Assembly: GCF_900155985.1 (NCBI RefSeq)
Contig: NZ_FTMA01000001.1
Coordinates: 1-64,000, forward strand
Direction: 5' to 3'
Length of the DNA: 64,000 nt
DNA from: Maribacter ulvicola
GTDB taxonomy: Bacteria; Bacteroidota; Bacteroidia; Flavobacteriales; Flavobacteriaceae
Every line of letters starts with the position of its first letter. The stretch's first letter is position 1. Made by a program: the position numbers and the translations under genes. Of this stretch, positions 8,696 through 16,816 are shown piece after piece. The notes beneath the pieces are model-generated. The model was not told the DNA's origin, searched no databases, and saw only the letters and a list, made by a program, of their open reading frames with translations.

Positions 8696-8714
8696 CTTTT
8701 AAAAAACTTCGCGT

Positions 8715-9131
8715 TTACTTAAATAAACGTATAGATGACTCTTTTAAATTCAATTTTGCCGGTTGCGGAAATTCGGCATGTACTATCAATACATTTTCAT
8801 GGTGCTGCTCTAGTTCACTCAACACATTTCTGTTCAGTAATAAAATGGTTGAATGACCGTAATGATCTAGTTTATCTAAAATGGTTTTTCCGTTAAATTC
8901 ACATACCCAATGCGTTTCTGACATATTCTCTTCGTAAAATAACTCAATAGTAGGCACCTGATAATAATTATGTTCCCCAATACCTTCTAAATCAAAAACC
9001 AAGCGAAGCAAACCACCTTCTAACTTGGCTCCCTCACTAGAAACCCCTAATTGCTCAAAAGATAACTTACCAGAAGTTGGTTCATTAAATTTTACTTTTA
9101 TCTCTCCTTGATTTATCTCTACTTTGCTCAT
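8715..9131 (-). CDS. Hypothetical protein, 138 residues
   Basis: Not recognised. The protein has no signal peptide or membrane segment and looks like a soluble, mainly beta cytoplasmic protein. It starts MSKVEINQGEIKVKF and has a central stretch of acidic and aromatic residues (VPTIELFYEENMSETHW). It lies 80 bases downstream of a methyltransferase gene on the same strand and may be cotranscribed with it. The long inverted repeat at 8601-8695 lies just past its stop. Codon use and an even composition support a real gene. Confidence 0.6.
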   Translation of the reverse strand: MSKVEINQGEIKVKFNEPTSGKLSFEQLGVSSEGAKLEGGLLRLVFDLEGIGEHNYYQVPTIELFYEENMSETHWVCEFNGKTILDKLDHYGHSTILLLNRNVLSELEQHHENVLIVHAEFPQPAKLNLKESSIRLFK

Positions 9132-9211
9132 CCCTTTTTTTGTTTATATGATCTCATCAAAGCTAGAGAACAAGGCTAATGTATGCTATGACATTTATCA
9201 GCATAGCCAAA

Positions 9212-9883
9212 TCATTCCAACCTATACAACCACGTTACAATAACACCATGTTCATCTACAACTCTTAGCAACTCTTGTTCTTCTAAAATTTTTAAATTAA
9301 ATGGAGGTTCAAGAAGTAAAATGCCGCTGTTCTTTTTTAAACGGGTTCCCTGACCTGAAATAATATCTAAATTGGGTGTAAAATCTTTATTGGGAAGATG
9401 CTCTGTAACTATCACGTATTTATAACCGCACAACCTATTGGCTACTTTCTTTACCTCTTCATTAGATATATGCTGTAACACTTGACGAAGAATGGCACAA
9501 TCTGCGTTAGGTAGTGCCTCTTTGGCGATATCTACACATAGAAATTCTAAATTAGAAATGTTATACTTTTCCTTATTGCGTTCAATAAGTTCCGGAACAA
9601 TATCTACGGCTATGGTTTTCTTGGTGTAACCAACTAGTTCTTTACCTACATTAAAATCCCCACAACCTAAATCGCATACAGATATTGGATTGTTATGAGA
9701 GCTTAAAAATGCAATTATAGCTTGTATATAAGGCGCTACGATCTCTGGATTATGAGAACCCTCACCGGAATAAAAATCTGACCCACCACTACCCCACAGG
9801 TTTTTCTCATAGACCTGCTGCATGGCCTCTTTTGTTGGCCATGGTCTTTTATTTCGTTTTGTTTTATTGTCTTTACTATTCAC
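9212..9883 (-). CDS. Class I SAM-dependent methyltransferase
   Basis: A 223-residue protein with a Rossmann-type methyltransferase core. Motif I VCDLGCGDFNVG (near residue 69) binds S-adenosylmethionine. An acidic residue ends the second strand (KTIAVDIVPELI), followed by LEFLCVDIAKEALP and ILRQVLQHISNEEV, typical of methyltransferase type 11/12 domains. The N-terminus is basic (NKTKRNKRPWPTKEAMQQVY). The substrate is not predictable. It is soluble and cytoplasmic, probably in a two-gene unit with the hypothetical protein downstream. Confidence 0.8.
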   Translation of the reverse strand: MNSKDNKTKRNKRPWPTKEAMQQVYEKNLWGSGGSDFYSGEGSHNPEIVAPYIQAIIAFLSSHNNPISVCDLGCGDFNVGKELVGYTKKTIAVDIVPELIERNKEKYNISNLEFLCVDIAKEALPNADCAILRQVLQHISNEEVKKVANRLCGYKYVIVTEHLPNKDFTPNLDIISGQGTRLKKNSGILLLEPPFNLKILEEQELLRVVDEHGVIVTWLYRLE

Positions 9884-9960
9884 CGCTATTGTATTAAAAA
9901 AAACACGTTATAAACTTTCGTTTATAACGTGTTAATATACTTTAAAATGATAAATTCTAT

Positions 9961-11763
9961 TTATTGCTGTGTAGCTACCCAAGCTTTTACCCTACGTTCC
10001 AATAGGTGCAAAGGTAAAGCACCACCACCAAGAATAGTATCATGAAAACCTTTAATATCAAACTTATTACCCAATTCGGTCTCAGCCATTTTACGCAATT
10101 CTTGAATTTTAAGCATCCCTATTTTGTATGAGGTTGCTTGCCCAGGCATGACCATATAGCGTTGTACTTCTGCCTTAATAGCCCCTTGAGAAATTGAAGA
10201 ATTTTCAGTGAAATATGTAATGGCATCGGCTTCTGTCCAACCTTTTGCGTGTAAACCTGTATCCACTACCAAGCGAATAGCTCTCCAAATTTCATTTACC
10301 AAACGACCAAAATCATAGTACGGATTCTGGTATCCGCCCATTTCTTTTGCCAATGCTTCTGAATACAAACCCCAACCTTCACTATACACACTAAAACCTG
10401 CCTGTGTTCTAAACTTAGGCACTGCCTCTAATTCTTGGGCTATAGAGATCTGCATATGGTGACCAGGGTTACCTTCATGATAGGCAACACCCTCCATTGT
10501 TGTTTTTGGCATTGCGTTCATATCTGATAAATGCACATAATAGGTCCCTTTTCTAGAGCCGTCTGGCGTACCCGCAGAATAATGTTGTGGCGCACCATCT
10601 TGCTCACGAAATGCTTCTACCCTTTTTACCTGCAACTTAGCTTTTGGTAAAATACCAAAGTAGTCCGGCAATTTTTTGATTAAATCATCCAAGTATTTTG
10701 TAGACTCATCTAAATACCCCTGTCTACCTTCATCAGTATTTGGAAAGAAAAATTGAGGGTCTGTATTTACAAATTTGAAAAAAGCGTTTAGATCTCCATC
10801 AAAACCAACTTTCTCCTTGATCGCCATCATTTCGCCCTTGATTCTAGCTACTTCTTGTAATCCTACTTCATGGATTTCCTCTGCAGTCATATCCGTGGTT
10901 GTAAAAACCTTTAACCTATGGTTATAAAATTCCTTTCCATTCTCATGGCGACTAACTCCCGTTGGGGTTTCTTCAGCGTTATCAACTTCGCTTTCTAACC
11001 AAGCCAAAAGCTTTTCATAAGATGGTATAAAATAATCACTCAGCGCTTTCTCTGCTTGTACTTTTAGTGATGTAGCCTGTTCTGCCGTTATCTTTTTTGA
11101 TGTAACTAGGGCATCGATTTTACCAGACATATCATTTAATAATGGCGCACCATCTTCTAATGATTTGGTTTGAGCGATTACCGTATTAAATGCAAATTTT
11201 GGAGGAAGATTACCGGCCGCAGCTTGTTCTTTAGCTCTTACTACCAACTGATCTATACCCCTAGATGCTTCTTTAATTCTAGAAATATAAGCGTTCATAT
11301 CTGACAGACTGTCTACCTTATGAAAATTGATCAAATAACTTGGCAATCGGGTATGCATACCTCGCATCTGGTCAAAGACATAATCTAAATTCTTAAACTT
11401 GGAACCTTCTTTTAATGTTTCGTATTGATATACCCATAAATCATAAGACGTTTTATCGGCATCGTTCAGCTTATCATAATCAAACTTCTCTTTTAACTCT
11501 TTCGTAGCATTTGCGCTCCAAGCCAACTCTTTTTCTTCTGCAGCTTTACTTAGATCATCAATTTTATCATACTGATCTTTGCGCCCTTGAGCTGTTAAAC
11601 CTAAAGGACTCATCTGTAATTGTTCTTCGTATTTTTCATTGAACCATTTATTCAATGCCACTGTTTGATCTACCTCAACTTTAGGCTCTTCTTTACAAGA
11701 AGCGAGCAGCAAAAAACTAATAAAAAAACTAGTTGCGATACCGGTGGTAATATTTTTTTTCAT
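9961..11763 (-). CDS. DUF885 family metallopeptidase-like lipoprotein
   Basis: A 600-residue protein when started at the ATG at 11763. That start puts a type II signal peptide (lipobox LASC, Cys23) at the N-terminus; the upstream ATG at 11787 would add eight residues before it and is less likely. The family signature HEGNPGHHM, an HExxPGHH motif, lies near residue 429. It resembles the zinc-binding HExxH of peptidases and suggests a hydrolase acting in the periplasm or at the surface. TFTENSSISQGAIKAEVQRY-like and MPGQATSYKIG blocks near the C-terminus are also typical. DUF885 members have been linked to peptidase activity; the substrate here is unknown. It is monocistronic, with an inverted repeat at 11797-11826 in the leader. 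Confidence 0.88.
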   Translation of the reverse strand: MKKNITTGIATSFFISFLLLASCKEEPKVEVDQTVALNKWFNEKYEEQLQMSPLGLTAQGRKDQYDKIDDLSKAAEEKELAWSANATKELKEKFDYDKLNDADKTSYDLWVYQYETLKEGSKFKNLDYVFDQMRGMHTRLPSYLINFHKVDSLSDMNAYISRIKEASRGIDQLVVRAKEQAAAGNLPPKFAFNTVIAQTKSLEDGAPLLNDMSGKIDALVTSKKITAEQATSLKVQAEKALSDYFIPSYEKLLAWLESEVDNAEETPTGVSRHENGKEFYNHRLKVFTTTDMTAEEIHEVGLQEVARIKGEMMAIKEKVGFDGDLNAFFKFVNTDPQFFFPNTDEGRQGYLDESTKYLDDLIKKLPDYFGILPKAKLQVKRVEAFREQDGAPQHYSAGTPDGSRKGTYYVHLSDMNAMPKTTMEGVAYHEGNPGHHMQISIAQELEAVPKFRTQAGFSVYSEGWGLYSEALAKEMGGYQNPYYDFGRLVNEIWRAIRLVVDTGLHAKGWTEADAITYFTENSSISQGAIKAEVQRYMVMPGQATSYKIGMLKIQELRKMAETELGNKFDIKGFHDTILGGGALPLHLLERRVKAWVATQQ

Positions 11764-11796
11764 AATAACTGAATTTGAGTTTAGCATGTTAGAATT

Positions 11797-11826
11797 CTGC
11801 TGTTATTCTTTAACTCAAAACAGCAG
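11797..11826. repeat. 8-bp inverted repeat upstream of the DUF885 gene
   Basis: CTGCTGTT at 11797-11804 pairs perfectly with AACAGCAG at 11819-11826. The repeat lies 34-63 bases before the ATG at 11763, within the probable promoter or 5' leader, so it could be an operator or a leader hairpin. Confidence 0.4.
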
Positions 11827-12075
11827 TTAGGAAAGAATTAAAGATACTGATTTTACTAAACTAAAACTTCTTTTTATGATTCCCTTTTTACCTGATGCAA
11901 TACCATAAACGCCTATAATGATTATTATTTCTATGTACTACCAAAAATCATTCGACTTCTAAAAACAGTAACCTGAGCTCATGAAGTTGGTTGGCCTAAA
12001 AAATTTCCCTGCGCATAGTTTCTATACATCGTTATCCACTAGAAGTAATGATAAAAACAATTTTGCCCCGCCTTA

Positions 12076-12699
12076 TTACGTGAGCGCTATTTTAATTCCC
12101 ATTAAAATAAACACTAAGCCACCAAGCTTATTCAACATTTTACCCGTATGCGGATTACTCTTGATCCGATTTGAAAAAACACTGGCAAATAAGGACAAAA
12201 CTATATACCACACCACGCCTATTACAGCAAAGGTAACACCTAACAAAAGGTATGGTACAGGGTTCATTTTTTCACTACTTGAAATAAACTGTGGAAAAAA
12301 AACAATAAAAAATAATGCAACTTTCGGATTTAATGAGTTTGCAAAAAAACCAGACCAAAAATCACTTTTTGTCTTCCTTTTATCTATTTTGTGTTCTTTA
12401 AACGCCCCTACATCACTCTTTTTCATAAAGGTAGAAACCCCTAAATAAATAATATAAGCGGCACCTAAATACTTAATTGCGGCAAATGCAAAATTAGATT
12501 TTGCCAACAATACAGATAAGCCCAAAGCAGCAAACAAAGTATGCGTTAATACACCGGTATTTATACCCAACGCTGCTTGTATTCCTGCCCTTCTACCTTG
12601 ACCTATAGCCTTGTTCAAGATAAAAAAGGTATCTAACCCCGGTGTCATTGTAAAAAATAGTGCTGAAACCATAAACGTTATATAATTTTCTATCCCCAT
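12076..12699 (-). CDS. LysE/RhtB family amino-acid exporter
   Basis: A 207-residue inner-membrane protein with about six hydrophobic helices. The N-terminal signature FTMTPGLDTFFILNKAIGQG (near residue 17) and GINTGVLTHTLFAALGL in the second helix are diagnostic of LysE/RhtB exporters, which export amino acids or related small molecules by proton antiport. The length matches the family. It is transcribed divergently from a LysR-type regulator 99 bases away, which probably controls it, as LysG controls lysE in other bacteria. The exported compound cannot be deduced. Confidence 0.88.
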   Translation of the reverse strand: MGIENYITFMVSALFFTMTPGLDTFFILNKAIGQGRRAGIQAALGINTGVLTHTLFAALGLSVLLAKSNFAFAAIKYLGAAYIIYLGVSTFMKKSDVGAFKEHKIDKRKTKSDFWSGFFANSLNPKVALFFIVFFPQFISSSEKMNPVPYLLLGVTFAVIGVVWYIVLSLFASVFSNRIKSNPHTGKMLNKLGGLVFILMGIKIALT

Positions 12700-12777
12700 A
12701 ATTTCTAATTATTAAAAAATCATACGGCAAAGAACCTATTTTGACACCTGACCTAAAATACATATTTTTAAGTTTTT

Positions 12778-12794
12778 AATGCATAAAACGCATT
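12778..12794. promoter_or_regulatory. LysR-type operator (T-N11-A) in the lysE-lysR intergenic region
   Basis: AATGC at 12778-12782 and GCATT at 12790-12794 form a perfect inverted repeat around seven bases, with the T-N11-A spacing (T12780, A12792) of LysR recognition sites. It lies just before the ATG at 12799, where binding would repress the regulator's own gene. Confidence 0.6.
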
Positions 12795-12798
12795 AGTA

Positions 12799-13692
12799 AT
12801 GACAACACAACAAATAAAATACTTTTTAGTACTTGCCGGTGAACTTCATTTTTGGAAGGCTTCTGAGAAAGTTTATGTTTCTCAGTCTACTTTAAGTAGA
12901 CAAATTCAATCACTTGAACAGGAGATAGGAATTAAACTCTTTGAACGAGATAAAAGAAATGTGAAATTAACTGATGCCGGCAAATTTTTACAGGAGAAAT
13001 GGACAGTTGCCATAAATGAACTTGATCATATTCAAAAGCAAGCAAAAAAAATTGATCAAGGCACATCTGGCTTTATCTCAATTTCTTACCCAGGGTCAAT
13101 TGCTTTTAGCTATTTACCGCTGTTCTTAAACGTTATAAACGAAGATTTACCGGACTTAAAATTAGAATTGACAGAACCTACAGATGAGCGTCATGAAAAG
13201 TTATTACTCAACTATGAAACAGATATTGCCTTTAATAGAGATGTAATTAACAATATACACATCTCATCTTTTAAAATTAATACAGAACCTATCTGTTTAG
13301 TTACTTCAGAAAAACATTGGTTAACAGAAAAAACTATCATAAATCTTAAAGACTTAAAAGATGAAAATTTCATAATAGCAGGCTTACATAAAACCACCTA
13401 CTTCTCCTCCCTTCTAAGAAATCTATTTTTAAAAAACGAATTTGAACCTAAAACAGTTATCGAGTCTGACTTTGGCGGTATGATCTTAAACTTGGTAGCA
13501 CAAGAATTGGGTATTTCAATACTGCCCTATTCTTACAAGTTCTCAAATGTTCCCGGTGTACAATTTATTGAATTGAATGAGAAAATAGACCTTTTTATAA
13601 ACTGGAGAAAAACTGACCCTAATAAAACTACACAAAAGGTAATTGAACTAGCAAAAACAATTAATTCTTATAAAAAATATAAATCCAAATAG
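12799..13692 (+). CDS. LysR family transcriptional regulator
   Basis: A 297-residue regulator. The N-terminal winged helix-turn-helix is complete: FLVLAGELHFWKASEKVYVS, then QSTLSRQIQSLEQEIGIKLF and ERDKRNVKLTDAGK. A LysR substrate-binding domain follows from about residue 90. Divergent orientation to the LysE exporter gene and the T-N11-A palindrome between them indicate it regulates that exporter and itself. Its 3' end overlaps the convergent DUF983 gene by 32 bases. The effector is unknown, perhaps the exported amino acid. Confidence 0.9.
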   Translation: MTTQQIKYFLVLAGELHFWKASEKVYVSQSTLSRQIQSLEQEIGIKLFERDKRNVKLTDAGKFLQEKWTVAINELDHIQKQAKKIDQGTSGFISISYPGSIAFSYLPLFLNVINEDLPDLKLELTEPTDERHEKLLLNYETDIAFNRDVINNIHISSFKINTEPICLVTSEKHWLTEKTIINLKDLKDENFIIAGLHKTTYFSSLLRNLFLKNEFEPKTVIESDFGGMILNLVAQELGISILPYSYKFSNVPGVQFIELNEKIDLFINWRKTDPNKTTQKVIELAKTINSYKKYKSK

Positions 13693-14011
13693 ATCTGGAA
13701 AGCCTAAAATTAATAGTACTTAATAACACAGCTATAGCCGCAATTATAGCGTATACTCTTACAGGCGACAAATCTACGAAGTACCAAAAGAGCACCAAGC
13801 TAACAATCATTTGCGCCACGGCCAAAGCATAGCTCACGAACATAGCACCGAAAAAGAAACCTGTTTCCTTTTCAAATTTAAAATTGCATTCAGCACACCT
13901 TTTATCCATTTTAGGCATTTTAAACAAAAAAATGTTTCCGGCATCACTAAAAACATCTCCTTTTCTACATTGGGGACATTTACACTTTAATACATCTATA
14001 ATTAAGCTCAT
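13661..14011 (-). CDS. DUF983 family membrane protein
   Basis: A 116-residue protein with an N-terminal zinc-ribbon-like region: Cys12-x2-Cys15 and Cys39-x2-Cys42, within KCPQCRKGDVF and RCAECNFKFE. Two hydrophobic helices follow at about residues 52-75 and 83-98, separated by a short loop. This layout is that of DUF983, whose function is not established. The gene converges on the lysR gene with a 32-base 3' overlap and is divergent from the araC-type gene. Confidence 0.85.
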   Translation of the reverse strand: MSLIIDVLKCKCPQCRKGDVFSDAGNIFLFKMPKMDKRCAECNFKFEKETGFFFGAMFVSYALAVAQMIVSLVLFWYFVDLSPVRVYAIIAAIAVLLSTINFRLSRSIWIYIFYKN

Positions 14012-14103
14012 GATTACAATTTATGATACCACAAAATTAAGACACAATGAAAGCGTTTCCATTATATCATTAGCTCCATTATTTGTACTTTTAGGACATT
14101 AAT

Positions 14104-14982
14104 ATGAAAATACCTGCTTTAAATATTCATCAATTTTTAGAAAACAAGCCTTTAGACAGCTTGTACGTGAACTCTTTCTCTACCCATATTGCACTTAATC
14201 AAAGTTTAATAAATAGACCACATAGTCATAACTTCTACTTATGTGTGTTATTCACAAAAGGTTCCGGCACCCATGAAATTGATTTTAACAGCTATACTAT
14301 TGAACCCGGAATAGTTTTTTTCTTAAAACCGGGTCAAACGCATTCTTGGAAATTTGACTCATCACAGCCAGAAGGATTCATTTTTTTCCATTCCCAAGAA
14401 TTTTATGAACTAAAGTTCTTAGACCATGCACTGAATTCATTTCCTTTCTACTATTCAAATCAAAATCCGCCATTTCTAAAACTATCCGAAGAAAAATTAT
14501 CTGCTATTTCATTTCATTTTATTGAACTGTTTAAAGAATATCAAGAAAGCAATTTTCTACGTGAAGCCAAAATCACTAATCTTATTAATTGTATTTATAT
14601 TGAATTGACCCGAGTGTATACGGCTGATACTACGATAGAAAAATTTGGATCTAGCAGCTACTCAAAAATACTTGAACATCTAGAAAAGCTAGTAAACACC
14701 CACTTTTACACTGAAAAATTACCTAATTTCTATGCGGACAAACTTAGTATTACCACAAAGCACTTAAATAGAGTAGTCCGCAAGACAATTAATAAAACTA
14801 CGAGCACATTAATCTCTGAGCGTATTATACTAGAAGCTAAACGATTAATAGTACATTCTGATGACAATTTAGCCGGTATTGCAAATACGTTGGAGTTTTC
14901 TGATTATGCCTATTTCTCAAAATTTTTTAAATCAAATACAGGAATGACCCCTATGGAGTTTAGAAAAATGTATTTTCACTAA
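14104..14982 (+). CDS. AraC family transcriptional regulator
   Basis: A 292-residue regulator. The N-terminal cupin-like sensor domain has RPHSHNFYLCVLFTKGSGTH (near residue 39) and EPGIVFFLKPGQTHSWKF, a small-ligand-binding AraC_binding fold. The C-terminal double helix-turn-helix spans about 185-290, ending ANTLEFSDYAYFSKFFKSNT with GMTPMEFRK, the classic second AraC helix-turn-helix. Two small genes follow closely (34 and 10 bases) in the same direction and may be its operon partners. Target and inducer are unknown. Confidence 0.9.
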   Translation: MKIPALNIHQFLENKPLDSLYVNSFSTHIALNQSLINRPHSHNFYLCVLFTKGSGTHEIDFNSYTIEPGIVFFLKPGQTHSWKFDSSQPEGFIFFHSQEFYELKFLDHALNSFPFYYSNQNPPFLKLSEEKLSAISFHFIELFKEYQESNFLREAKITNLINCIYIELTRVYTADTTIEKFGSSSYSKILEHLEKLVNTHFYTEKLPNFYADKLSITTKHLNRVVRKTINKTTSTLISERIILEAKRLIVHSDDNLAGIANTLEFSDYAYFSKFFKSNTGMTPMEFRKMYFH

Positions 14983-15016
14983 ACCATTCAACTTTACTCA
15001 ATACTCCCTACTAAAT

Positions 15017-15562
15017 ATGGAACAGATAAAAGTTATATTCTTTCTATTAGCATCATTCTTTGGCATTGAAGAAAGTAAAATTGCGGCAGACAAAAACACC
15101 GTAACGATTTACCCAAAAGATCATAAAATTGAGATTGTTCAAGAACATCTTTTTACCATCATACAAACAGAAAAAGATACCGCACTGACCTTGGCACAAT
15201 GGGAACAATTATCAAATTGGAAAGAAAACAAACTACAATGGGCTAAAGAGTTAGAAAATTTCACCAACAAAAATATGACTATTGAAAATAATGAAGGAGT
15301 TATTGTCCCACGCATATCTTTCAATTATACTGACGAAAAAGACCTACGTGCCCTGGGTATTTGGTATGACCAAGAGAAAAATCAATATTCAATTAATAAT
15401 GTGCCAAGAGAGCATACCACTAGTGAAAACGGTAAATTAGAAGGTAATTACTGGTTTTTTGACGGAGACAACACATATAGCTTTACTAATGAGGCTTTTG
15501 TTGACCTGCCTAATGAGTATAAAAAATTAAAACTTCCGATTTCTGAAATCTTGAGGGACTAA
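15017..15562 (+). CDS. Hypothetical protein, 181 residues
   Basis: Not recognised. The protein is soluble and acidic and starts MEQIKVIFFLLASFFGIEES, a mildly hydrophobic but unconvincing leader. Its middle is rich in Trp, Glu and Lys (ALTLAQWEQLSNWKENKLQW). It sits 34 bases after an AraC-type regulator and 10 bases before a SnoaL-like protein, so cotranscription with both is likely. Confidence 0.6.
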   Translation: MEQIKVIFFLLASFFGIEESKIAADKNTVTIYPKDHKIEIVQEHLFTIIQTEKDTALTLAQWEQLSNWKENKLQWAKELENFTNKNMTIENNEGVIVPRISFNYTDEKDLRALGIWYDQEKNQYSINNVPREHTTSENGKLEGNYWFFDGDNTYSFTNEAFVDLPNEYKKLKLPISEILRD

Positions 15563-15572
15563 ATTTCAAATT

Positions 15573-15950
15573 ATGGACTTACAGAAAAACAAAGAAAATG
15601 CCATTGCTTTTTACAAAACAGCTTATTTAGGACATCCAAAACTAGCTATAGAAAAATATGTAGGTAACGAATATATTCAGCACAACCCGGCAGTAGCGAA
15701 CGGTACACAAGGTTTTATCGATTACTTTGAACGTATGCAAAAAGAATACCCTGAAAAATCTATTGAATTTGTGCGCAGTATTGCAGAAGGTGACCTTGTT
15801 GCCTTACACACGCACCAAACATGGCCTGGTAACGACCAATATATTACTATGGATTTTTTCAGGTTTGATGACAACGGTAAAATTTGCGAACATTGGGATT
15901 CTATTCAGCAAATTCCCGAAGAATCAAAGAACCCGAATACGATGTATTAA
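15573..15950 (+). CDS. SnoaL-like / NTF2-fold protein
   Basis: A 125-residue single-domain protein of the NTF2-like superfamily. Blocks typical of SnoaL-like proteins are YIQHNPAVANGTQGFIDYF (near residue 34), DLVALHTHQTW and DFFRFDDNGKICEHWDSIQ, where a conserved Asp and His line the cone-shaped pocket. Family members are small ester cyclases, isomerases or ligand-binding proteins, so a specific reaction cannot be given. The gene is closely spaced with its neighbours downstream of an AraC regulator and 27 bases before the agmatinase gene. Confidence 0.82.
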   Translation: MDLQKNKENAIAFYKTAYLGHPKLAIEKYVGNEYIQHNPAVANGTQGFIDYFERMQKEYPEKSIEFVRSIAEGDLVALHTHQTWPGNDQYITMDFFRFDDNGKICEHWDSIQQIPEESKNPNTMY

Positions 15951-15977
15951 TTTAATATTAAGACCTAATACGTTATT

Positions 15978-16760
15978 ATGAAAGATATTGTAATTCAAGG
16001 AATTAATTGGGATGCCAAATCTTCTTTTCAAAGAGGTCCTGCAAAAGCTCCTGACCTCATCAGAAAAGCATTGTACAGCGACTCTATGAACTTGTATACA
16101 GAACTTGGGGTATCTATAGAAAATGATGCCATTACCGATAAGGGTGATTTTGCCATTAACGAGTATTTTGATATTGAAACTATTACCAAAAAGAATATTG
16201 AATCTGGTTCTAAACTGCTGACACTTGGCGGAGATCACTCGATTACCTTCCCCATTATAAAAGCTTTTAACGAGCACTACCCAAAACTAGACATTTTACA
16301 TATTGATGCCCACGCAGATCTGTACCATGACTATGAAGGCGACCCCTTCTCTCACGCATGCCCTTTTGCACGTATTATGGAAAATGGTTTCGCCGTAAAA
16401 TTGGTTCAAGTTGGGATAAGAACTCTGAATCCGCATCAAGCTGCACAAGCAAAAAAGTATAATGTAGATGTTCACGAAATGCGGAATTTAGATTTAAACG
16501 CTATTCCTAAATTCGAGAATCCGCTTTATATTTCTTTAGATATGGATGGCTTTGACCCCGCCTTTGCCCCGGGAGTATCTCATCACGAGCCTGGCGGACT
16601 CTCATCTAGACAAGTTTTAGACTTAATTCATAGCATAGATACCGAAGTAGTAGGTGCAGACATTGTAGAATATAACCCTGATCGAGACTTTCATGACATG
16701 ACCGCTTACTTGGCCGCAAAAATGATGAAAGAATTTTTAGGAAAATTGATGGGCAATTGA
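15978..16760 (+). CDS. speB: Ureohydrolase family protein, probable agmatinase
   Basis: A 260-residue manganese enzyme of the arginase/agmatinase/formiminoglutamase fold. All metal-binding motifs are present: GGDHS with His87, DAHAD with Asp110, His112 and Asp114, and DMDGFDPAFAPG with Asp188 and Asp190. FAPGVSHHEPGG is typical of agmatinases and arginases. Agmatinase converts agmatine to putrescine plus urea. Arginase is the main alternative, since the sequence does not separate the two cleanly. The protein is shorter than E. coli SpeB (306). It lies 2.4 kb before the arginine biosynthesis cluster, so nitrogen metabolism may be linked. Confidence 0.85.
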   Translation: MKDIVIQGINWDAKSSFQRGPAKAPDLIRKALYSDSMNLYTELGVSIENDAITDKGDFAINEYFDIETITKKNIESGSKLLTLGGDHSITFPIIKAFNEHYPKLDILHIDAHADLYHDYEGDPFSHACPFARIMENGFAVKLVQVGIRTLNPHQAAQAKKYNVDVHEMRNLDLNAIPKFENPLYISLDMDGFDPAFAPGVSHHEPGGLSSRQVLDLIHSIDTEVVGADIVEYNPDRDFHDMTAYLAAKMMKEFLGKLMGN

Positions 16761-16816
16761 AATCATTTTTCAATAAAAAACCAGTAAATTGACCTGTTAC
16801 TAAACCCAAACCCCTA

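Larger units (their letters stand above)
8320..8714. other. Gene-free stretch of 395 bases with element remnants
   Basis: This stretch follows the broken TraB gene. It holds a possible transposase C-terminal tail (8459-8509, minus strand) and a widely spaced perfect 12-bp inverted repeat (8601-8612 and 8684-8695). Nothing that continues the TraB domain could be read in any frame. Confidence 0.5.

Noticed and set aside
11981-12448. 155-codon open frame on the plus strand
   Set aside because: Antisense to the LysE-type exporter, which has clear family motifs on the minus strand.
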